The translations under genes and the position numbers were made by a program. From an uncultured Spirochaetia bacterium (GTDB lineage: Bacteria; Spirochaetota; UBA4802; JAGODF01), in contig CALCJG010000326.1 in assembly GCA_937967705.1 (NCBI GenBank), positions 1 to 17,492 of the forward strand: 17,492 bases of DNA, in the 5' to 3' direction. Each line of letters begins with the position of its first letter. The first letter of the stretch is position 1. The notes under the pieces are model-generated. The model was given only the letters and a program-made list of their open reading frames with translations. It was not told the DNA's origin and made no database searches. Shown here one piece after another: positions 12,206 to 17,492 of this stretch.

Positions 12206-13156
12206 ATGAATGGAATTAATTACTTCGACGCCTCGGACTTCTCCCTTGACGAAACTCTTCTAAAGAAAAAGGGCCGCAAAATCTATGTCGTTTTTTCCAC
12301 CTGCGGTACCCGGGAGGCGGATCTCATCTACGATAAAATCCATCTCCTCCGCAGAGAGGCCGGATCCCTCATAGACAAAATATTCCTTTCCCATCGTCGT
12401 ATCGGTTCTGAGATCGAGCCCACGGAATCCCGGGCTCGGGAAGCGGACTCCGGCGTGGAGATCCTCATCAACAACGACATACCGGTCCCGGACATGGAGG
12501 ACGAGAAGGGGAAGGGATCGGACATGCGCCGGGCTCTTTACCGGATCAATCGGGAATTCGTCAACGGGACTTCGAGGGATGACGTGATCCTGGTCTTCCT
12601 GGACGCCGATGTCCTGCCGGAATACTTCGGTTCCCATTTCGTGACGGGGCTGGCGGGGGCCGTCCTGTCCGGTTACGATTTCGCCAAGGCGAGTTTCTGG
12701 CGGGAGATGGGACGGGTGAAGAAATACGTTGCCCAGCCTCTCTTTTCCCTCATCGACCATCCCAAGATCGAAAAGCTTACAGGCTTTGCCTATCCCCTGT
12801 CCGGGGAGGTGGCCGGCACCCTTGCCTTCTTCAACTCGGTCAATTTCTGGCAGATCTACGGCGTGGAGACGGGAATCAATCTGGATACCTGTTTTCACGG
12901 GCGGGCGGTGGCGGATGTCAACCTGGGGCTCTACGATCATAATCATCAGCCGGACATCAACATCCAGCGCATGGCCTTCGGGATCATCCGCACCTTCTTC
13001 ATACAGATGATCGACAACGGCATCCTGAGCCTTGAGGACGGGGCCACCATCAGCGATGTCTTCAAGGCCAATTACATCGACGAGAAGGGGGAGCGGCAGA
13101 CCTTCTCCTTCCGCCTTTCCGAAAAGAAGTACCCCCCCCTGAAAAACCTTTTCTGA
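12206..13156 (+). CDS. Glycosyltransferase similar to glucosyl-3-phosphoglycerate synthase
   Basis: 316 aa, GT-A fold, close in length and motif order to GpgS (GT81), which transfers glucose from an NDP-glucose to 3-phosphoglycerate in glucosylglycerate and methylglucose-polysaccharide synthesis. Seen: GKGSDM (102-107, compare GKGEAM), the metal-binding DAD (133-135) in VFLDADVLPEYF, YPLSGEVAG (196-204, compare PLSGEYAG), YGVETGINLD (218-227, compare YGVEIGLLID) and DHNHQP (244-249). The N-terminal STCGTREADL differs from standard GpgS, so the acceptor may differ. The ATG at 12206 has GGAAGG 8 nt upstream; the frame is open upstream to 12080 without a better start. A C8 tract (13132-13139) sits eight codons before the stop. 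No partner phosphatase (GpgP) adjoins it. Confidence 0.8.
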   Translation: MNGINYFDASDFSLDETLLKKKGRKIYVVFSTCGTREADLIYDKIHLLRREAGSLIDKIFLSHRRIGSEIEPTESRAREADSGVEILINNDIPVPDMEDEKGKGSDMRRALYRINREFVNGTSRDDVILVFLDADVLPEYFGSHFVTGLAGAVLSGYDFAKASFWREMGRVKKYVAQPLFSLIDHPKIEKLTGFAYPLSGEVAGTLAFFNSVNFWQIYGVETGINLDTCFHGRAVADVNLGLYDHNHQPDINIQRMAFGIIRTFFIQMIDNGILSLEDGATISDVFKANYIDEKGERQTFSFRLSEKKYPPLKNLF

Positions 13157-13184
13157 TCACCTGTCGCCCTGATATCTCACATCT

Positions 13185-13207
13185 CCCTTTCTCCGGGAAG
13201 GGCTTTT
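13185..13207 (+). terminator. Rho-independent terminator after the glycosyltransferase gene
   Basis: CCCTTTC, loop TCCG, GGGAAGG plus G: seven pairs with one T-G, followed by CTTTT. It lies 29 nt after the stop codon. The T-tract is short, so strength is moderate. It works for the + strand only. Confidence 0.6.
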
Positions 13208-13247
13208 GCCGGTGGCGCTTTTCGACGGGCCGGGTATGGTCTTCGTA

Positions 13248-15173
13248 TCAGAGCGTGTCCAGCAGGGTTTGCAGTTCCCGGATCAGCTTATCCAGCGCCC
13301 TGTCGGTATTAGCCCCGGAGCTGCCCTTGAGTTCCCTGAGAGTCTTCCCCGTTTCGATATCGTAGATCTGCAGGCGGATCAGGTAGGACTCGCGGGTTTT
13401 GGGGATGAGGAGATATTTTTCCTTGCCGGAGGAGCCGACGGGGTCATAGGATTTCTTCACGGTCTTGGTGATGCTTCCGGTCACCAGGTAACGCACCCCC
13501 AGGGCCTTGCCGTAACCGTTAAGACAGTCCCCTTCCAGGCAGGGAGAGGGGAGGTCGGCCTTCTTTGCCGCCTGCGCAAGTTCCTTGCGGGAGAGAAGGA
13601 TTTTGCCGGAGCCGCTCATCCCCCTGCGCAGCCTTGCCTCCGAGCGGCCGGCCAGGGCGGGCGGGCAGTTGAGCGCTTTGATGCCCAGGAAGGCGGCCCT
13701 GAAGGTCCTGGGAGCCGGGGCGGCAATAGAGGGCTCCGTGGTCTTTTTCAGATAGATTTCGGCTCTCGCTATCCGGCCCGCTTCCCCGGCCTTCAGGGAG
13801 CGGCTCGCGGAATCGTAACCGGCCAGGGAGGCGGTAATCCGGTAATCCTTATGGGATGCAACAGCCCCGCCGCAGAATCCGTCTGCGCCGGTCTTTCGCT
13901 TGAGGTTCTTTCCTATCGTTACCGCAACACCTTCCAGGGGGGCCTTCGTGCCGCTGTCGAAGACGTAGATATCCACAAAGGCAGCAGGGCGGACCTTCCG
14001 GTCGTCATAGAAGAAGACCGAGCGCTCGTCGGCAATCTGATAGTTGTGGAAGGATATCTTGCCTGTGGCGTCCACGAAGAGCGGGAAAAACTCGTTGCGG
14101 AAGGTGTTAATATCCCGGACATTTTCAATTTCTGTCACCGAAACCTTCTCCCGGCTCTCTCCGAGTCTGCCCCGGTAGAGGTCGTATCCCCCGTTGCCCG
14201 GCATGCCGTTGGAGGAGAAATAAAGGGTCTCTCCGTCGGGGTGCAGATAGAGGGCGATTTCGTTGAAGGGGGTGTTCAGTTCCCGAATTTTAAAGGGTTT
14301 GGACCAGTCTCCGTCCTCGTTCCGCCGTACTGCGTAAATATCGCTCCCGCTGTCCGAATCGGAATCGGAGGAGAAGAGTACATAATTCCCGCCGGCCGTG
14401 AAATTCCCATAGGCGTTCCATTTACCGGGATTCATCTCACTTATTTCCTTCCAGGAGGACCACCGCTTTCTCTCGGGTCTATAGTGCCGGTAGAGGATTT
14501 CGGCCTCCTGGGGACCGGTTTTTATGCTCGCCAGCACCTCCCGTCCGTCGGAGGAGAGGGAGACGAAGATGACCCTGTTCAGGTCCAGACCTTCTAGGTA
14601 AGCGGGACGGGAGGGAGCGGCTTTGAGGGAACCAGGGCTCAATATATAAAGCTCCCCGGTAAGGGTTTTGACGTCATAGACCAGCATCAAACGGTCGCGG
14701 TCCAGGAGGGAGAGAACCTCTTTCTGCTTGCCCCAGTCCGCCTTTTTTACCCCCCTGGGGGAAGCTTTGGCCTCCGTGGACCGGGCGTATATGGTGATCT
14801 TGTGCTCAAGGAGTTTCCTTTCCTCACTGCTTGGGTCGAAGGTCTTCAGGTGTTCCCGGGTCAGCTTAAGGGCTTTGGCATACCGGCCCAGCGAGGCGTG
14901 GGAGAGGATGTTCAGATAGGATATCTCCCGGTCCTTTGCATGCTGCTGGTACTGGCCGCAATAACGGACGGTATCCTCGAAGAGCTCCGCGGAGAAGGTG
15001 AGCTTGATCAGGCGTTTCAGGGACTTGAGATCGTTGGGTTTCCGCTTGACGATGCTCTGCAGCAGCACTATGTCCTTGCGGAAAAGGGCCTCCTTGTGGA
15101 GGGGCAGATCCAGATAAGCGGCCTGGAGGGGAAGGGCCAGCAGGAGAAGGAGGATGACGGTTCTCAGAAGCAT
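13248..15173 (-). CDS. Secreted TPR/PD40/carboxypeptidase-regulatory-like protein with CsgG/FlgO-like C-terminus
   Basis: 641 aa. Signal peptide MLLRTVILLLLLALPLQAA. Then helical TPR-like repeats (about 20-125); a WD40-like PD40 propeller with blades such as NYVLFSSDSDSDSGSDIYAVRR and ETLYFSSNGMPGNGGYDLYRG; a carboxypeptidase-regulatory-like beta-sandwich (VDIYVFDSGTKAPLEGVAVTIG, about 397-475); and a C-terminal domain (about 485-641) with CLEGDCLNGYGKALGVRYLVTGSI and LRLQIYDIETGK-like strands, typical of CsgG/FlgO-type lipoprotein-associated domains. The periplasm or inner face of the outer membrane is the likely site. Its start overlaps the end of the receptor gene by 10 nt, so the two are translationally coupled. 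The mix of parts resembles PD40 proteins of gliding or secretion systems, but no exact role is clear. Confidence 0.85.
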   Translation of the reverse strand: MLLRTVILLLLLALPLQAAYLDLPLHKEALFRKDIVLLQSIVKRKPNDLKSLKRLIKLTFSAELFEDTVRYCGQYQQHAKDREISYLNILSHASLGRYAKALKLTREHLKTFDPSSEERKLLEHKITIYARSTEAKASPRGVKKADWGKQKEVLSLLDRDRLMLVYDVKTLTGELYILSPGSLKAAPSRPAYLEGLDLNRVIFVSLSSDGREVLASIKTGPQEAEILYRHYRPERKRWSSWKEISEMNPGKWNAYGNFTAGGNYVLFSSDSDSDSGSDIYAVRRNEDGDWSKPFKIRELNTPFNEIALYLHPDGETLYFSSNGMPGNGGYDLYRGRLGESREKVSVTEIENVRDINTFRNEFFPLFVDATGKISFHNYQIADERSVFFYDDRKVRPAAFVDIYVFDSGTKAPLEGVAVTIGKNLKRKTGADGFCGGAVASHKDYRITASLAGYDSASRSLKAGEAGRIARAEIYLKKTTEPSIAAPAPRTFRAAFLGIKALNCPPALAGRSEARLRRGMSGSGKILLSRKELAQAAKKADLPSPCLEGDCLNGYGKALGVRYLVTGSITKTVKKSYDPVGSSGKEKYLLIPKTRESYLIRLQIYDIETGKTLRELKGSSGANTDRALDKLIRELQTLLDTL

Positions 15174-17398
15174 ATCTCGGCCCCCAACCAGAGGAATGCC
15201 GCCGGCGTATCGGATACGTCCGCAGGGTTTTTGCCCTGGCCCGAATTGTCGCTGTAGGCCTTCTTCTTGTCGAAATCCGGGAAGAGGTAATTGCCGGATC
15301 CCAGGTTCGAGAAGGCCTCGGCAAAGAAACGGTGGCCCTGCATCGTTGTGTAGGTTACCTTGATCTCATGACGGTAATGCAGGGCGTAGCGTCCCGAGTT
15401 GTAGTTGCCGTATACGGGCTTGAACTCGCCGCTGTCGTAGGTCGATCCCGTGATGGGGGTATAGGGCAGCGGCGTATAGAGGTGCCAGATCGAGGAGAAG
15501 GTCCACCTCTCCACCCGGGTGGCCAGCACCAGGCGAAGGATATGGGTCTGATCGAAGTCGGAGTAGAAGTCCTTCTGGTCCACCAGCGGGCTGCTGCGCC
15601 GGGATACGGAGTATGTGTAGCTGATCCAGCCGTAGGCCCGTTTCCCGTCGGCCTTCAGGAAGAACTCGGCCCCGTATGAGTATCCCCTCTCCTCTGGAGA
15701 ATAGGGATTGATCTGGGTGTAGGTCTTCAGCTCTCCCGAGGTGATCAGGTCTCCCGGCTTGTAGGGGAGGTGGCGGTAGCGGGTGTAAAAGAGCTCGCAT
15801 TGCCCTGTCAGGTTTTCGTAGAAATTGGATTTGACCCCCAGGATGCCGTTGTCGGCCCGGGCGGGTTTGAAGTCCGGCTCCACGACGCCCAGATAGTGAT
15901 ACATGTCGGGATAGCTGTAATAGGTTCCCCCGCCCAGGTAGAGGGCCGTTTTGCCTGTGACATTGACCCCCGCCATGCCGCGGTAGGAGACGGTGCGGTC
16001 GGAAAGGGGCCCGTAGTATTTATACCGTCCCCCGGCGTTGATCCAGAAGGGGCCCGCGTCCACGCCGGTCTCCAGGAAGCCCGAGGTCGCCGTCCCCTCG
16101 ATGGGGGTCTTCAGGTAGATCGTCCCCTTCTGGTCGGACAGCTCCGTGTTGGCGATGGAGGAGAGGCTGGTGTTGCCCGAAACCCCCCTGTCCAGGCGCA
16201 GGATCTCGTAACCGGCTTTTACCCGGACGGGCTTGAGGGAGAGGGTGAGCATCTGGTTGAGGCGGTACTGCAGGGGCTCGAAGCGGATGTCTATGTCGTC
16301 CTGGGTGATCCTCTGGTTGATCTGATAGCGGGAGACCACCGTCTGCAGAAAGGCCCTCCGGTTGATGAGGTATTCCCATTTGAGCGCCTCGGTGTGATAG
16401 CGGCTGAGTATGGTGCGCGTGTACTCCTGCCCCTGGCTGTTCTTCTTGTCCTTCAGCCAGGTGTCGTCGGAGCCCAGGGAGATGAAGTAGAGGGAATGGT
16501 TGCGCCCCGCGTTGTAGCGCATCTTCAGGTAATGGTCCTGCATATAGAAGATTTCGTCGGTGTTGCTGTCCATGGCCTTCTGAGCCAGGTCTATGTAGGT
16601 CCGCCGGCCGTTGAACATGATGCTGAAGTCTTTATAGGGAACCACGGTGGCGTGTACCGTGGGCAGCAGGGGCACTATGGGGTCCAGGAGGACTTTCCCG
16701 TGCACCCCTGTCTGTTCGGGGTCTTTTGTCTTTACGTGAATGATGTTCCCCAGGCTGTCGTCGTAATAGAGCGGGGAGGGTCCTTTGATGATCGTGGCCC
16801 TGTCGATGATCTCCTCGTTGAGGGACGAGAAGATCGGCATGGAAGAGGCCAGGTAATGATAGGGATAGTCGAGGGGGATGTCATCGATATAATACTTGTC
16901 GTTGATGGGATTGGACCCCCGGATGAGGGGCACCGGCGCCAGGGCGAAGGAACTGCCCACTCCCGGGAGGGTCTGCAGCAGGTGCAGGCTGTCGCCGAAC
17001 CCCCGGCCCGGCAGCTCCTTTATGTTATCGTAGGAGATGGACTGCGTGCCGAAACGGTCCTCCGAGCGCTGATAGCGTTTCTCGATGACATCCAGGGTGA
17101 AGCTCCCCTTCTTCAGGCGGATCTCCATGCGGAAGTTCCTCTTGATCCGCACGGTGATGATCTCCCTCCTGTACTCCGGATGGACCACGTAGATCTGATA
17201 GAACCCCGCACCCAGGTCGTCGAAGCGGTAGCCACCGTCCTTTCCCGTTTTCTGGGTGATCTTCAGGTCGTTGATCCCCACGGTAACCCCCTCCAGCGGT
17301 TTCTCGGAATCACTGTCGATGACGGTGCCGCTGAGCACCAGGGCGCTGGCGGGGAGGGCCAGGGCCAGGAAGAGCAGGATGAGCAGGAGGGTTCTCAT
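15164..17398 (-). CDS. TonB-dependent-receptor-like outer-membrane protein with N-terminal carboxypeptidase-regulatory-like domain
   Basis: 744 aa. Signal peptide MRTLLLILLFLALALPASA. Then a carboxypeptidase-regulatory-like domain (about 20-95: LSGTVIDSDSEKPLEGVTVGI, GGYRFDDLGAGFYQIYV), a plug domain (about 105-220: DNIKELPGRGFGDSLHLLQTLPGV, LIRGSNPINDKYYIDDIPL, ATIIKGPSPLYYDDSLGNIIHV) and a beta-barrel with aromatic-rich alternating strands to the end. The last residue is Phe (GAEICF), as expected for insertion by the Bam machinery. The plug-barrel order is that of TonB-dependent transporters; the substrate is unknown and no TonB box was identified. The ATG at 17398 overlaps the stop of the upstream gene (ATGA) and its own end overlaps the PD40 gene, so the three are co-translated. 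Confidence 0.88.
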   Translation of the reverse strand: MRTLLLILLFLALALPASALVLSGTVIDSDSEKPLEGVTVGINDLKITQKTGKDGGYRFDDLGAGFYQIYVVHPEYRREIITVRIKRNFRMEIRLKKGSFTLDVIEKRYQRSEDRFGTQSISYDNIKELPGRGFGDSLHLLQTLPGVGSSFALAPVPLIRGSNPINDKYYIDDIPLDYPYHYLASSMPIFSSLNEEIIDRATIIKGPSPLYYDDSLGNIIHVKTKDPEQTGVHGKVLLDPIVPLLPTVHATVVPYKDFSIMFNGRRTYIDLAQKAMDSNTDEIFYMQDHYLKMRYNAGRNHSLYFISLGSDDTWLKDKKNSQGQEYTRTILSRYHTEALKWEYLINRRAFLQTVVSRYQINQRITQDDIDIRFEPLQYRLNQMLTLSLKPVRVKAGYEILRLDRGVSGNTSLSSIANTELSDQKGTIYLKTPIEGTATSGFLETGVDAGPFWINAGGRYKYYGPLSDRTVSYRGMAGVNVTGKTALYLGGGTYYSYPDMYHYLGVVEPDFKPARADNGILGVKSNFYENLTGQCELFYTRYRHLPYKPGDLITSGELKTYTQINPYSPEERGYSYGAEFFLKADGKRAYGWISYTYSVSRRSSPLVDQKDFYSDFDQTHILRLVLATRVERWTFSSIWHLYTPLPYTPITGSTYDSGEFKPVYGNYNSGRYALHYRHEIKVTYTTMQGHRFFAEAFSNLGSGNYLFPDFDKKKAYSDNSGQGKNPADVSDTPAAFLWLGAEICF

Positions 17399-17492
17399 AA
17401 TCTCACCGCCGGTCCGAGGGAAATTCTAATGAAGACCGTGGTCTTGGCGCTGTGGGAGGCCTGGTAGGCCGGTTCCAGTTTAAGCTTTTTCA
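17395..17492 (-). CDS. 3' end of the upstream gene in the outer-membrane operon (partial)
   Basis: The frame enters at the window edge and stops at TGA (17397-17395), sharing ATGA with the receptor start. The 31 visible residues include alternating polar/hydrophobic TTVFIRISLGPAVRL, which could be a terminal beta-strand, but the fragment is too short to name. The four-base stop/start overlap is the main reason to call it coding and part of the same operon. Confidence 0.65.
   Translation of the reverse strand, partial: KKLKLEPAYQASHSAKTTVFIRISLGPAVRL

Noticed and set aside
13132..13139. C8 tract as a phase-variation switch in the glycosyltransferase gene
   Set aside because: It lies eight codons before the stop, so slippage would change only the tail; a single homopolymer in GC-rich DNA is weak evidence.
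13206..14597. Long + strand frame antisense to the PD40 gene
   Set aside because: Codon-bias shadow; Gly/Val-rich translation without motifs.
15770..17467. 565-codon + strand frame antisense to the receptor gene
   Set aside because: Shadow frame; the minus strand shows signal peptide, plug and barrel.

Overview
This 17.5 kb window looks like chromosome of a Gram-negative, probably anaerobic bacterium of moderately high GC. The evidence is a TonB-dependent-receptor-type outer-membrane protein with a terminal Phe, two secreted proteins with Sec signal peptides, a corrinoid/Fe-S QueG-family enzyme, and a short Thermotoga-type DAHP synthase. The cNMP-binding/SpoIIE phosphatase and the PD40 plus CsgG/FlgO-like protein would suit Spirochaetota or a delta-proteobacterial lineage, but I cannot fix the taxon from sequence alone. 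I see no rRNA, tRNA, CRISPR array, insertion sequence or prophage.

Layout. 1-159 is the 3' end of an unrecognised + strand gene. 199-1996 (-) is a tetR-like gene followed by a QueG-family Fe-S/corrinoid enzyme, with a strong promoter and an overlapping palindromic operator in front of tetR. 2251-4719 (+) is glycogen phosphorylase, closed by a terminator shared with a small secreted ComEA-like HhH protein (4887-5207, -). 5539-6639 (+) is a four-helix membrane protein with a coiled coil and two zinc ribbons. 6647-9414 (-) holds three genes: cNMP-binding/SpoIIE phosphatase, YhbY, and a degenerate YchF-like GTPase. 9778-10787 (+) is a NagD-like HAD phosphatase coupled to a 61-aa six-cysteine protein. 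10762-11775 (-) is a type I-beta DAHP synthase. 12206-13156 (+) is a glucosyl-3-phosphoglycerate-synthase-like glycosyltransferase. 13248-17492 (-) is a tightly overlapping set of outer-membrane/secreted genes that continues past the window edge.

The best find is the untranslated leader of the DAHP synthase gene. It has a near-consensus promoter and then a 20-codon leader peptide (11971-11909, -) with nine consecutive aromatic residues (Y F Y F W Y F Y Y). After it come a hairpin at the leader stop codon and a set of mutually exclusive stems reaching the Shine-Dalgarno sequence of the enzyme gene. This is the architecture of ribosome-mediated attenuation sensing all three aromatic amino acids. 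No U-tract follows the stems, so control is more likely translational or Rho-dependent than intrinsic termination.

Other points of interest: a YchF-like protein whose Walker A Ser/Thr is Lys and whose switch II segment is missing; a QueG-like enzyme lacking the family's conserved Asp and with altered Fe-S spacing; three GTTC-N6-GAAC palindromes, all in intergenic regions; and the outer-membrane gene set.
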